Origin: Algoriphagus terrigena DSM 22685
Lineage (GTDB): Bacteria > Bacteroidota > Bacteroidia > Cytophagales > Cyclobacteriaceae
NCBI RefSeq assembly: GCF_000429445.1
Contig: NZ_AUBW01000006.1
Location: 124,001-188,000 of the forward strand
Reading direction: 5' to 3'
DNA length: 64,000 bases
Part shown: one piece after another, positions 37,182 to 46,303 of the stretch
Numbering within the stretch: the stretch's first letter is position 1
How the letters are laid out: each line of letters starts with the position of its first letter
The notes under the pieces: generated by a model
What the model was told of the DNA's origin: nothing
The model's database searches: none
What the model saw: the letters and a program-made list of their open reading frames with translations, nothing else
Program-made: the position numbers and the translations under genes

Positions 37182-37901
37182 ATGAGTTTTTTAACCGCAG
37201 AATGGAGAAAACTGGCGATTGCAAACTATGAGATCGCACCCAGTCTATTGTCGAAATATATCCCCGCCGGCACCGAACTGGATCTGTGGCAGAACAGGTG
37301 TTTTGTCAGTCTGGTCGGCTTTATGTTTGTCAACACCAAACTGCTGGGAGTACCCATACCCTTTCACAGGGATTTCGAGGAAGTCAATCTAAGATTCTAT
37401 GTGAAGCGCCTGGAAGACAACCAATGGAAACGCGGCGTTGTCTTCATCAAAGAGATAGTACCTAAGCCAGCGCTGACCTTTGTGGCAAATACACTCTATG
37501 GAGAGAACTATGAGACGATGCCCATGGGGCACATCTGGGAAGAGAATGATTCACAAAGGACTGTAGCGTATCGATGGGAAAAGAACAAGGTATGGCAATC
37601 ATTTGAAGTTACCGCCGACTTGCAGTCCTCCTCTATTGAGGAAGACAGTGAAACCGAATTTATCACTGAACACTATTGGGGCTACGCAAAGGTCAGTGAA
37701 GAGACGACCAACGAATATGAAGTCACCCATCCAAGATGGAGACAGTATAAGATAAAGAACTTCGAGATAAAGGTAGATTTTGGAAGAGTCTACGGAGATG
37801 ACTTTGAATTTCTGAGCCATCGCACACCAACCTCAGTGATGCTCGCCGAAGGTTCGGAGATAACAGTCGAAGGCAAGACAACGATAAAAATACCTCAGTA
37901 A
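37182..37901 (+). CDS. DUF2071 (YqjF-like) protein
   Basis: A 239-residue protein beginning MSFLTAEWRKLAIANYEIAPSLLSKYIPAG, with CFVSLVGFMFVNTKLLGVPIPFHRDFEEVNLRFYV, the defining pattern of DUF2071/acetoacetate-decarboxylase-like beta-barrels. Members are uncharacterised. It is the last gene before the AT-rich island. Confidence 0.88.
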   Translation: MSFLTAEWRKLAIANYEIAPSLLSKYIPAGTELDLWQNRCFVSLVGFMFVNTKLLGVPIPFHRDFEEVNLRFYVKRLEDNQWKRGVVFIKEIVPKPALTFVANTLYGENYETMPMGHIWEENDSQRTVAYRWEKNKVWQSFEVTADLQSSSIEEDSETEFITEHYWGYAKVSEETTNEYEVTHPRWRQYKIKNFEIKVDFGRVYGDDFEFLSHRTPTSVMLAEGSEITVEGKTTIKIPQ

Positions 37902-38202
37902 CTTCCCTACGTCCGGGCCGCAGCGTGAAAGCCGATGAGCGAAAAACAAAGAAAAGCACTTTTCATAATATAAACAGCGCTATATTTTTTACGAAAGGCA
38001 AAAATAAACTCCCTAAATCGAGAACTAAGGCTTGCAGAAATGAAGGTCAGTAGGTATTTTGAGAAAGTATTCGGGGGAAAACGGGATATATTATCAGTGT
38101 TTTCAGGGAATCAAAAAGGCTTCAGGCACATCTAGATGCCAAAAATTGGGGTTTTGATATCTAAACGTGCACAAGTAAGAAACCAATCAAAACGAGAAAT
38201 TA
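37902..38202. other. Left border of AT-rich island
   Basis: The composition shifts from balanced to AT-rich within this stretch. A 31-codon frame at 38041-38136 (MKVSRYFEKVFGG) has no support. I found no direct-repeat attachment site or tRNA end, and no canonical promoter box. Confidence 0.4.
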
Positions 38203-39336
38203 ATGGCGAAATTTGAATTCAGACTTCCAAGTCAAGACGATATTAAAAACTCAACCAATGGGGAAACCATGCTGGGTATTATTAATAATGATTTTGACGA
38301 AAAATTTTCATTAATAACTGGATGCCCTGGCAGCGGAAAGACAACAGTCTCCATTTTTAGGCTGATTCGATTAGCTAGAAACGGAAAAGCAACCATATTG
38401 CTAACCTACCAGCGAATGTTAAAGGTTGCAATAGAAAACCTGCTTGCAAAACAAGGAATTTCTACCAACAAAGTGAACACGTTACACCAATGGTATCCTC
38501 GACAAGCAGGACGTTACTTGGAAAATTTCAAAGAAAAAACTAAACTCTCCTCCTCAGAAATAGAGAGCGATCTGCAGGGAAAGGTAGCAAATATGGAATT
38601 AATACTTGACGAAGCTCAGGACCTGGAAGAAAGAATCTTTCAAGCATTTCCCAAAGTATTTGGAAGAATAACAATTGGTGCCGATAATGACCAACAGATG
38701 CGGGAAGGAACAGGGGCAAGTGAATCCACAATAAAAAGACAATTGAGTCACTCCTTAAATGAGTTTACTTTACAGTTCAACTACAGAAATACATATCAAA
38801 TCTATAATTTCGCAAGATATTTCGTTCCAGATAGTCCAAAGGCAAACGATAGTCAAACATTATCAGCATTAAGACGATATAAGAATAGCGGAGATTTACC
38901 CGAAATTCTTAAATTTAAGGACCAGGCCGACATGCATGATAGATTAAAAACTATCATTAACAACTACAAAGGCTTTAACATTGGAATTCTATTTCCATTC
39001 AAACAACAAGTTGAAAATTATTATTCTGTGATATCGGGTAAAGGATTAGAGTGCTCCAAGTACTATGCTGAAATGAGCGAAGCTGAAAAATCAAACACTG
39101 AGAGTAATCTGAAAAGCATTTTAGTTACGACCTTTATCTCCGCAAAAGGAATGGAATTCGATATCGTGATTATGCCAGAGTTTGACAGCTTAAGAAATAT
39201 TGATTCAATCAGAAAACAAGCATATGTGGGTTGCACACGAGCCAAAAACAGGTTAGTTATAATGTATGCGGGAAGCAAGCCTTCAATTCTGAACAATTTC
39301 CCAAGTGATACATTCGATACGGGAGATTTGTTTTAG
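38203..39336 (+). CDS. Compact superfamily 1 (UvrD/Rep-like) DNA helicase/ATPase
   Basis: A 377-residue protein with all core SF1 helicase motifs in order: Walker A GCPGSGKTT at 40-48, Walker B LDEAQD at ~135-140, motif III GADNDQQM at 159-166, motif IV NYRNT at 193-197, motif V FISAKGMEFDIVIMPE and motif VI YVGCTRAKNRL near the end. It lacks the 1B/2B insertions of full UvrD and has no nuclease domain, so it is a minimal motor, perhaps recruited by its partners. It opens an AT-rich four-gene operon; the next gene starts 33 bases after its stop. It could translocate DNA or act as an ATP switch. Confidence 0.88.
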   Translation: MAKFEFRLPSQDDIKNSTNGETMLGIINNDFDEKFSLITGCPGSGKTTVSIFRLIRLARNGKATILLTYQRMLKVAIENLLAKQGISTNKVNTLHQWYPRQAGRYLENFKEKTKLSSSEIESDLQGKVANMELILDEAQDLEERIFQAFPKVFGRITIGADNDQQMREGTGASESTIKRQLSHSLNEFTLQFNYRNTYQIYNFARYFVPDSPKANDSQTLSALRRYKNSGDLPEILKFKDQADMHDRLKTIINNYKGFNIGILFPFKQQVENYYSVISGKGLECSKYYAEMSEAEKSNTESNLKSILVTTFISAKGMEFDIVIMPEFDSLRNIDSIRKQAYVGCTRAKNRLVIMYAGSKPSILNNFPSDTFDTGDLF

Positions 39337-39369
39337 CAAATCAGCCTCAATTTAAATCGGAGAACGATT

Positions 39370-41145
39370 ATGATAAAATATTCAGCACAACAACTCAATA
39401 AACTTAGTTCAAACGAAGTAAAAAAAATAGCTTTTGAACTAGGGGTGTATTTTTCAAGTAAAACATCTAAAAAAATATTAATTGGGAAAATAATTACACT
39501 TCAAAATGATCCAGATCCTCAAACAGAAATGGTATCAGATAATGTTGGAATCAAAACAAATCAAGCTTCTTTACCTAAAAAATATACACATATACTTAAT
39601 ATCTCTAGATTTATTATTCAAATCAATAAATCTAACTTATTAGACTATTTTGGAAATGCTTTGATTTACCCCATAAACTATGAAACAAGAGAACTAGCAA
39701 GAGGACAGCGCACCAAAGACATTCAACAATTTTCTCCCAACAATATTTTAATTTCAGACGGTTTTACAGATGAACCTACGGAGCAGCAAGTATTACTTGA
39801 AGTTTCCTTAACTGAATTTGATAAACAAAGCTTGATTGGTCTTCATGAAAAAGTACATCTTCTACCCTACGCTTTACCTATATCAAGAGTAAATAAAATT
39901 TATTTCAAAAGCAAGGAAAGTCAAGAGAATAGTATTGCGTCGGCAAGTACTTTTCAAGATGCATTTTTGCCTATTCATCTGTTTGACATTTGGAATGAAA
40001 CAATTGAAAACCGAATTACAATAGTACGAGAAATTCATGCCGTTGAAATTCCGACAAAGCAGCTTCTTAAAACTGACAAAAAAGATAAATTCAATAGAAT
40101 ATTGGGCATGTTAGCTTTTATGAAAAATGCCGAACTATACTACACGAACGAAACATACACTTTAAATACTTACAGCGAAGCTTATTTTCAAGTATTAAAA
40201 GAAATAAATTCATATTTTGAGATACCTGAAATTACCAAAATAGACGAAACAATTAGACAGTACTACTTAGCTTTTATCAATCCAAAAAATTCCAGCTCAA
40301 ACAAAATTCTAGAAAAAACAGTAAATGCAATTTATCACAATGAAGTCTTTCGTAAGAACATATTTAAACAAATTTTAGGCACGCCAAGCCAAGAGATCCA
40401 AGATATCTTTACCCTCCTGGTTAGCGACAAGACGTTGGACGCCATTCAAAGAATGAAGACGCCGGAATTGATACTAATTGCTTTTTTGTATCGCTTTCGA
40501 GATATAGATGGTAGTGACAAATATGCCTTCAAAGAACAGTTGCCCTATTTAGTCAATAGAAAATCACTAAAAACGGCAAGAACACTCAGTAGAGCAAGTA
40601 TTGCTTTGGCGGTTTTAGGTTTATATTATGGTTATAGAAGTTTACCAAAAGATGAGGCAATTAAACTAAATGATGCTTATTTTGCATCTTTTAGCGAAAA
40701 TGGAAATTTTAACATTAAGTACAAACTTGACAATCTGTTAGACAGAATAACCATTGAAAGCGTTTATCAATACTGCTTCTGGGACAATCAAAAAAACGCT
40801 TTTGATTTTTTGAAAGATGACAAAAAAATTGTCAAGTATAACCTATACGAAGGTTATTCAGATGAAAAAACATTTTCTATTGTTGAAAATCACCCAATAA
40901 TTAGAATATCAAAGCAGCACTCGGAGTTAAACAAAAATCTTAAAAAACAAACCATCAACACCTTAGACAGACTAAGGCTATTGATAGAGACATTAAAGAA
41001 AAATGGATTGGTTCAGGGTGAGATAACCTTTGAGACAACAGAATTTGATATTTGGCTTCATAATAACCAATGCTCTGAATTAGAAAAAATACTTGCAGAA
41101 TTTAATGTATCGACAGATAATGAATTTACAAATCATCAAGGATAA
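39370..41145 (+). CDS. Large uncharacterised protein with N-terminal SAP-like domain
   Basis: The first ~40 of 591 residues (YSAQQLNKLSSNEVKKIAFELGVYFSSKTSKKILIGKII) fit a SAP/HeH-like helix-extended-loop-helix DNA-binding motif. The rest is unrecognised: a beta-rich part at ~70-190 (NALIYPINYETRELARGQRT, LLEVSLTEFDKQSL), then mostly helical to the end. No nuclease or ATPase motif was found. It follows the helicase by 33 bases and overlaps the methyltransferase-domain gene by 26 bases, so it is probably a DNA-bound core of the module. The sequence is strongly A/T-rich (13 G/C in 60 bases at 39421-39480). Confidence 0.8.
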   Translation: MIKYSAQQLNKLSSNEVKKIAFELGVYFSSKTSKKILIGKIITLQNDPDPQTEMVSDNVGIKTNQASLPKKYTHILNISRFIIQINKSNLLDYFGNALIYPINYETRELARGQRTKDIQQFSPNNILISDGFTDEPTEQQVLLEVSLTEFDKQSLIGLHEKVHLLPYALPISRVNKIYFKSKESQENSIASASTFQDAFLPIHLFDIWNETIENRITIVREIHAVEIPTKQLLKTDKKDKFNRILGMLAFMKNAELYYTNETYTLNTYSEAYFQVLKEINSYFEIPEITKIDETIRQYYLAFINPKNSSSNKILEKTVNAIYHNEVFRKNIFKQILGTPSQEIQDIFTLLVSDKTLDAIQRMKTPELILIAFLYRFRDIDGSDKYAFKEQLPYLVNRKSLKTARTLSRASIALAVLGLYYGYRSLPKDEAIKLNDAYFASFSENGNFNIKYKLDNLLDRITIESVYQYCFWDNQKNAFDFLKDDKKIVKYNLYEGYSDEKTFSIVENHPIIRISKQHSELNKNLKKQTINTLDRLRLLIETLKKNGLVQGEITFETTEFDIWLHNNQCSELEKILAEFNVSTDNEFTNHQG

Positions 41146-42589
41146 TCTACTTACTGCAAGTTCACCCAAAGAGTCAATTGACTTCATTCAATTCAATAGA
41201 AAAAAAATAGAAGGGTATTTTGTTTCTTTGACTGATGAGCAAATCGAAGAAGATAAGTTTGATTTACAATCGACTTGTTTAGGCTTTATAAATTCACCAG
41301 CCTTTCAAGAGAATAAAACAAATCCTGATTTTATTGAGATTATAACGCTATTTTCTGAACTGTTTGAAAAAATTGGTTTTTATGGCGCTATTTCCTTTAT
41401 CCAAACCAATTTACCCAAAGATAGTTCTATAAGACACCGGTTAAATGCAGTATTTCTATATTCAAAAATTGGAAATATATCCGAATACTTCGAAAAGTTC
41501 GATGATATTTTTCAATCTCTAGAAAAAGCACAAAATTATTCTGATGCTGACTACACAGGGCAGGTGGTTCAAGACACAATAAACTACTATTTACTCGGGA
41601 AAAACGCTCTTGAAAACGCACAGAAATCCGAATTATTAGAAAATTTCAAAGCACTTTTCAACTCTTCAAAATCAAGACAAAAGTATAAGTTTCTTAATCA
41701 TCCAACATTCAAAGAATACTTAGACGGGTATATTACCGAAAAAATATTTATCGAATTAATTGCTGATAAGGTCTATTCACCATCCGTGACAACTCAACGT
41801 ATATTCCAAGACCTTATAATTGATCATATCAATACAGCAGGTTATTTAGAACGATATAACAACGATGAAATCAGAGCAGACATTCTAAATTATGGCAGAG
41901 CAGATTTTACCACACCCTACAAAGAATTAAGCCCTTATGACAGAGTCCAGCTTTATTGTTATTTCAATATGCGAAAACACTTTTTCACATCATATGCAAT
42001 ATATGAGAAAATATTTTCCACACTAAATAGCAGCGTATTCACAAAAAATAGAAAACTGGTACTCATTGACTTCGGATGTGGTTCTCTAACGAGCGGATTA
42101 GCATTAGCAAGCCTTTTTTACGATTATGAAGACGAACCTATTACCATGCGTTACATAGGCATAGACATTGCGGACAGTATGCTAGAAAAAGCAAAAGAAT
42201 TTGCACAAACGGAACTTTTTAGCCCCAATACAAAGTTTGATTTTTATAGCAGCTGGAACTTGATACCTGAAAGTATAGTAGCAGAAGCAATTAAAAGTGA
42301 CTGCGTCGTAATATTCAACGCGTCCTATCTATTTGCAAGTAGTTCATTGGAGATAGAAAGCCTTGCCTTATTCGTTAATAAAATAACATTGCGTCTGGAA
42401 AGTAAATCTCACTTTGTCTTTCAAAACCCTGATAGAGCTGACCGGAACGAAAAATACAAAAGATTTAAAAAGAATGTTGCTCATAAAATTGAAGCGAGTG
42501 GTACTCAAAGAATTTACTACAAGAACAACTCAAATTCTACGTTTGAACCTTCAAGCGAGGTTGTGAACTATGAAATCTTATCCCTTTAA
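41120..42589 (+). CDS. Protein with unknown helical N-terminus and C-terminal SAM-dependent methyltransferase domain
   Basis: The ATG at 41120 (MNLQIIKDNLL) gives 489 residues; an ATG 15 bases earlier and a TTG at 41093 are alternatives. Residues ~1-300 are helical and unrecognised. Residues ~310-485 are a class I methyltransferase: motif I VLIDFGCGSLTSG, the acidic ribose-binding end of strand 2 YIGIDIADSMLEKAKEF and motif IV-like CVVIFNASYLF. No target-recognition domain or DNA amino-MTase motif (D/N-P-P-Y/F) is present, so a base-methylating restriction enzyme is unlikely. It is coupled to the genes on both sides, with the AlkB gene 11 bases downstream. Confidence 0.85.
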   Translation: MNLQIIKDNLLTASSPKESIDFIQFNRKKIEGYFVSLTDEQIEEDKFDLQSTCLGFINSPAFQENKTNPDFIEIITLFSELFEKIGFYGAISFIQTNLPKDSSIRHRLNAVFLYSKIGNISEYFEKFDDIFQSLEKAQNYSDADYTGQVVQDTINYYLLGKNALENAQKSELLENFKALFNSSKSRQKYKFLNHPTFKEYLDGYITEKIFIELIADKVYSPSVTTQRIFQDLIIDHINTAGYLERYNNDEIRADILNYGRADFTTPYKELSPYDRVQLYCYFNMRKHFFTSYAIYEKIFSTLNSSVFTKNRKLVLIDFGCGSLTSGLALASLFYDYEDEPITMRYIGIDIADSMLEKAKEFAQTELFSPNTKFDFYSSWNLIPESIVAEAIKSDCVVIFNASYLFASSSLEIESLALFVNKITLRLESKSHFVFQNPDRADRNEKYKRFKKNVAHKIEASGTQRIYYKNNSNSTFEPSSEVVNYEILSL

Positions 42590-42600
42590 CAATTACGACA

Positions 42601-43263
42601 ATGCAAATATCCTTATTTGACAGTTCAGCAATAGACAACACGTCTTCGGAAACCAGACCTAAAACCCTTAATGATTTAGCATTATTATCAAACGTTAAAG
42701 GTTTATTGTATATCCCTGAATATATTACAAAGGAAGAACACTTGTCATTTTGGCAGTCTGTAAATTCTGAGAATTGGCTGGGAGATTTAAAAAGACGAGT
42801 ACAACATTATGGCTACAAATACGACTACAAAGCTCGATTTATAGACTATTCAATGAGAATAGGTGAATTACCTGATTGGGTTATAGGGCTTGCAAAGAGA
42901 TTACACGAAGACGGATATATGACTGCGATACCCGACCAATTAATTGTCAATGAGTATATGCAAGGGCAAGGAATCGCAAGCCACGTTGATTGCGAACCTT
43001 GTTTCGGTGACACCATTATTTCCTTAAGTTTAGGTTCAACTTGCGTAATGGACTTTACCAACAAGATGTCAAAAGAAAAAATAGAAGTTTTTTTAGAACC
43101 AAGAAGTTTGGTTGTACTAAAAGAAGATGCTCGTTACTTATGGACACACGGAATAGCAGGTAAAAAAACAGACCAATTTAAAGGACAAAAATACGAACGA
43201 GATACCCGTATATCGTTAACATTCAGGAATGTAATCCTAAATTCTTGTGAGATCAAAAAATAA
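42601..43263 (+). CDS. AlkB-type 2-oxoglutarate/Fe(II) dioxygenase
   Basis: A 220-residue AlkB homologue with the iron ligands His128-x-Asp130 (ASHVD) and His183 (YLWTHGI), and the 2-oxoglutarate arginines Arg203 and Arg209 in RDTRISLTFRNV; all are intact. The nucleotide-recognition lid is in the N-terminal third. AlkB proteins remove methyl and etheno lesions from DNA or RNA. It closes the AT-rich operon together with a methyltransferase-domain protein, an unusual pairing of adding and removing chemistry. Confidence 0.92.
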   Translation: MQISLFDSSAIDNTSSETRPKTLNDLALLSNVKGLLYIPEYITKEEHLSFWQSVNSENWLGDLKRRVQHYGYKYDYKARFIDYSMRIGELPDWVIGLAKRLHEDGYMTAIPDQLIVNEYMQGQGIASHVDCEPCFGDTIISLSLGSTCVMDFTNKMSKEKIEVFLEPRSLVVLKEDARYLWTHGIAGKKTDQFKGQKYERDTRISLTFRNVILNSCEIKK

Positions 43264-43301
43264 AAATTTTGCAGAATAGTACAGAAAATTGAAAAAAAAA
43301 A

Positions 43302-43315
43302 ACTATACGTATAGT
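43302..43315. promoter_or_regulatory. Perfect 14-bp palindrome at right end of island
   Basis: ACTATACGTATAGT is fully self-complementary. It follows the AlkB stop codon by 38 bases and lies 70 bases from the 3' end of the convergent XRE regulator gene. It could be an operator or an integration-related site; neither is proven. Confidence 0.45.
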
Positions 43316-43384
43316 CTCTCGTTATCTGGATTTACACTCTGCTAAGAACTACCACCCAATTAATAATTGGTAAGAATATTCCGT

Positions 43385-43789
43385 CTACCTACCCAACAGC
43401 CTTTCCAATCTGGCCATCATCTCATCCTTTTCCTTGAGCATCCGCTCATAGAGCGCGATTTTTTCCTCGTGAAGCTGGATCAGTTTGTCGATGGGATGGA
43501 ATGTCGGGTTGTGATTTATTCCATTTAATATCGACCCATTGTCAAAAGTATTGGCGATGATATTAATCGCCTGTTCTTCGTCAAAATTCTGAAATGCCTC
43601 CACCGGAATACGCAGAATCTCTCCGACCTGCCTCAGCAGCTCCTCCTCCACTTCTTCCTTTTGCTCCAGCAGGCTGATCTTCTTCTGAGACCAGTCAGCG
43701 CCAAGTTCGTGCGCCAAGGCCTCCTGCTTGATGCCCATCATCTCTCTGAAGCGCTTGATGTTCCGGCCGTGGTGGATTTTTTCGTTCAT
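43385..43789 (-). CDS. XRE-family helix-turn-helix regulator with C-terminal coiled coil
   Basis: A 134-residue protein: an XRE HTH at ~8-65 (GRNIKRFREMMGIKQEALAHELGADWSQKKISLLEQKE) and a helical, Glu/Lys-rich C-terminus (LIQLHEEKIALYERMLKEKDEMMARLERLLGR) that should dimerise. Proteins of this kind are numerous in Cytophagales. It lies between a repeat fragment at 43356-43370 and a large repeat field starting near 43944. It is convergent with the island operon, so regulation of the island is possible but not shown. Confidence 0.88.
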   Translation of the reverse strand: MNEKIHHGRNIKRFREMMGIKQEALAHELGADWSQKKISLLEQKEEVEEELLRQVGEILRIPVEAFQNFDEEQAINIIANTFDNGSILNGINHNPTFHPIDKLIQLHEEKIALYERMLKEKDEMMARLERLLGR

Positions 43790-43943
43790 GGTCCTAGTGT
43801 TTTGCTGCTGGAAAAATAGGGCTTTTTTACCTTGCTCCTAAAACTAAATTATTCCAATTCTCCGACTCTGACAAGGAATGGGGGAAATTGACCGTCTTTT
43901 CGGGACAAAGAATGACGGAGTTCGGAATAATTTATTCTTGCCT

Positions 43944-44292
43944 AGGCGTAGTTTGTAACTACGCCTTTATATCCTAACGAATTTGCAATTCGCTCAGTCG
44001 AGAGCGTTTAAGCTTTTTGGCCAATTTAAAATTGGTCAGAATATTTGGGTGTAGTTGCAAACTACACCCAGCGTCCGTCCGATCTTCAAGAGTTCCAAGA
44101 AAAGCTCGGCGCTCCATATTTATCAGTCTAACCGGAGTTTGAATTCGGAATCATGCCCATTCCCGAACACTGATGACCCGAAATCCGGAATAATTTATTC
44201 CCAGATCCCATTCCCAAAAGTCCCGATACTTTCCCTATAAAGATCTTCAATTGCCCTGGCCATACGTAGTAGGTTTCCCTTATCATCTTCCC
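43944..44292. repeat. Composite palindromic repeat, copy 1
   Basis: Successive hairpins: GGCGTAG...CTACGCC (43945-43965), GAATTTGCAATTC (from 43979), CCAATTTAAAATTGG (44021-44035) and GGGTGTAG...CTACACCC (44047-44069), then ~220 bases of conserved non-palindromic sequence. Bases 43969-44292 are repeated at 44634-44957 with roughly 90% identity by eye. Confidence 0.85.
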
Positions 44293-44318
44293 CTCTGAGC
44301 GTAGTTTGACGCTGGCCT

Positions 44319-44470
44319 AGGCGTAGTTTGTAACTACGCCTTCCTATCCAAACGAATTTGCAATTCGCTAAGTGGAGAGAATTCTGAGTTTTTTGTCCAA
44401 TTACAAATTGGTACTGATACTAGGGTGTAGTTGCAAACTACACCCAGCGTCCTTCCGATCTTCAAGACTT
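44319..44470. repeat. Composite palindromic repeat, copy 2 (short)
   Basis: The same hairpin order as copy 1 (GGCGTAG...CTACGCC at 44320-44340 and GGGTGTAG...CTACACCC at 44423-44445), followed by the shared segment CGTCCTTCCGATCTTCAAG, then truncated. Confidence 0.8.
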
Positions 44471-44633
44471 CCCAGAAAAGCTCCCCTCTGAGTGTAGTTT
44501 GACGCCGGCGTAGGTGTAGTTGACCCATCCTGGGTGTAGTTTGATGCTTGACTAGGTGTAGTTTCCCACCCTACAAGCCGGCCTCTCGCTAAAAAGCTTC
44601 ACCAAAGCTTTTTTGACGCTCGATCCTGCCTTC

Positions 44634-44957
44634 ATATCCAAACGAATTTGCAATTCGCTCAGTCGAGAGCGTTTAAGCTTTTTGGCCAATTTCAAATTGG
44701 TAAGAATATTTGGGTGTAGTTGCAAACTACACCCAGCGTCCTTCCGATCTTCAAGACTTCCCAGAAAAGCTCGGCGCTCGATATTTATCAGCCTAACCGG
44801 AGTTTGGATTCGGAATCATGCACATTACCGAACGCTGACGATCCTAAATTCGGAATAATTTATCCCCAGATCCCATTCCCCAAGGTCCCGATACTTTCCC
44901 ATAAAGATCTCCAGTTGCCATGGCCATACGTAGTCGGTTTCCCTTATCATCTCCATA
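44634..44957. repeat. Composite palindromic repeat, copy 3
   Basis: A near-full copy of 43969-44292, with the CCAATTTCAAATTGG and GGGTGTAG...CTACACCC (44712-44734) hairpins. The first hairpin (CGTAGTT type) is replaced by unrelated sequence. Confidence 0.85.
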
Positions 44958-45007
44958 CTATCTCCGACTGAGCTTCGCCTTTGCGCCGTATCATCTTCGG
45001 GTCTAAG

Positions 45008-45051
45008 GTCGAACAAGAGTCGAAGATGAGTCGAAGAAGAGTCGAAGACGA
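45008..45051. repeat. 11-bp tandem repeat, four copies
   Basis: Four units of GTCGAAGANGA type (GTCGAACAAGA, GTCGAAGATGA, GTCGAAGAAGA, GTCGAAGACGA) in a row. Small and imperfect; a slippage product is the simplest reading. Confidence 0.8.
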
Positions 45052-45331
45052 TATGCCTGAATAGGCACGTATTTATGAAGTACGACATACTATATATGGG
45101 GTCTGGTAGAGCTTCAAGCGCCATCATGACCCTAACCTCACACCTGAGCTAGTTTGACGTTGCCCTGGACGTCGTTTCCACAAGCCTGCATCCCGCTAAA
45201 ATTCACCAACCAACATAAATTGCCCGGCTGAAAATGCGTTAGAATAGTTGGGCGTTGTCATGACAAAGATTGATATGAACAAGGATCTTGAAGCCCAACG
45301 GTAGAAAGCGACTTAAAAATCCAAGTACATC

Positions 45332-46225
45332 ATGAAAGACTACGGCAATCCTATTATCAGGCATAAATACACAGCAGACCCGACGGTACTTGTCAACAAA
45401 GACGCCCTTTACCTGTACACCGGACATGATGAACCGCCTGATGGTGTTGATGACTACGTGATGAAAGAATGGCTTTGTTTTTCATCCACTAACCTGACGG
45501 ACTGGACGGAGCATCCATCCCCTTTGAAAGCAACCGATTTCCGCTGGGCTAAAGGAGATGCCTTTGCCTCTAAGGTCATCGAACACCATGGGAAGTTTTA
45601 CTGGTTTGTGGCAGTCAGTCATGCCGAAAAATTCGGTAAAGCAATCGGGCTTGCGGTGGCCGACAGTCCTGTAGGCCCGTTTCGTGATGCCATCGGACAG
45701 GCCCTCATCACGCATGATATGCTGCCGCCAACAGCCAATGCGAAGGCCAACCTTGATCCCTCTGTATTGATTGATGAGGATGGCAGTGCTTATCTATTTT
45801 GGGGTAATGGAGAATGCTATTTTGCACCATTAAAGGCAGACTTGACAGGCCTGGAAGGTAAGATTGCTAAAGTTAATCTTCCGGAATTTTCCGAAGGCGC
45901 GCATATCCATAAGCGGAATGGCATTTATTATCTTTCGTATGGTTACGGGCATCCTGAAAAAGTGGGTTATGCCACAAGTTCCGATATTGAAGGCCATTGG
46001 GAATTTAAAGGTATTATCAACGAGATACCTGAAAACTGCGAGACCAACAGGCCAGCTATTGTTGATTTCAAGGGGCAATCGTACTTCTTCTATCATAACG
46101 GCGCATTGCCCGAGGGAGGCAGCCATCGAAGGGCGGTCTGTGTGGACTATCTCTATTATACTGCCGATCAAGCTATACAACCAGTATTGATGACAAAAGA
46201 AGGTGTTGTTGATGCCGGTCTTTAG
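45332..46225 (+). CDS. Glycoside hydrolase family 43-like protein (cytoplasmic form)
   Basis: A 297-residue five-bladed propeller of the GH43 type. Expected acids are visible: the base Asp in KYTADPTVLV at the start, the pKa-modulating Asp in ANLDPSVLI (~145) and the acid Glu in FSEGAHIHKRNGIYYLSYGYG (~190). GH43 enzymes release arabinose or xylose. There is no signal peptide, so it should act on imported oligosaccharides. No other glycan genes are next to it, and it follows the repeat field. Confidence 0.88.
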   Translation: MKDYGNPIIRHKYTADPTVLVNKDALYLYTGHDEPPDGVDDYVMKEWLCFSSTNLTDWTEHPSPLKATDFRWAKGDAFASKVIEHHGKFYWFVAVSHAEKFGKAIGLAVADSPVGPFRDAIGQALITHDMLPPTANAKANLDPSVLIDEDGSAYLFWGNGECYFAPLKADLTGLEGKIAKVNLPEFSEGAHIHKRNGIYYLSYGYGHPEKVGYATSSDIEGHWEFKGIINEIPENCETNRPAIVDFKGQSYFFYHNGALPEGGSHRRAVCVDYLYYTADQAIQPVLMTKEGVVDAGL

Positions 46226-46303
46226 ACGCACTTTGATAGTTTATAGATTAATTAGTCTGCTACTTGAGCGAGCCGGGGAGGTTACTTTCTCTTGATACAA
46301 TGT

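Larger units (their letters stand above)
43790..45331. repeat. 1.5-kb gene-free repeat field
   Basis: No credible gene is present. Three partial copies of a composite palindromic unit (43944-44292, 44319-44470, 44634-44957), an 11-bp tandem repeat and a decayed copy at about 45150-45250 fill the region. Open frames here are short and follow the repeat, not codon bias. Confidence 0.8.

Noticed and set aside
38041..38136. 31-codon frame at the left edge of the island
   Set aside because: Too short, without a recognisable domain or ribosome-binding support, and in an AT-rich leader where such frames occur by chance.
41120..42589. Restriction-modification methyltransferase
   Set aside because: The domain has motif I but no N-P-P-Y-type catalytic motif, no target-recognition domain and no nuclease partner in the operon.
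44720..45127. Short frames on both strands in the repeat field
   Set aside because: They follow the duplicated non-coding repeat, show no conserved motif, and shift with the repeat copies.
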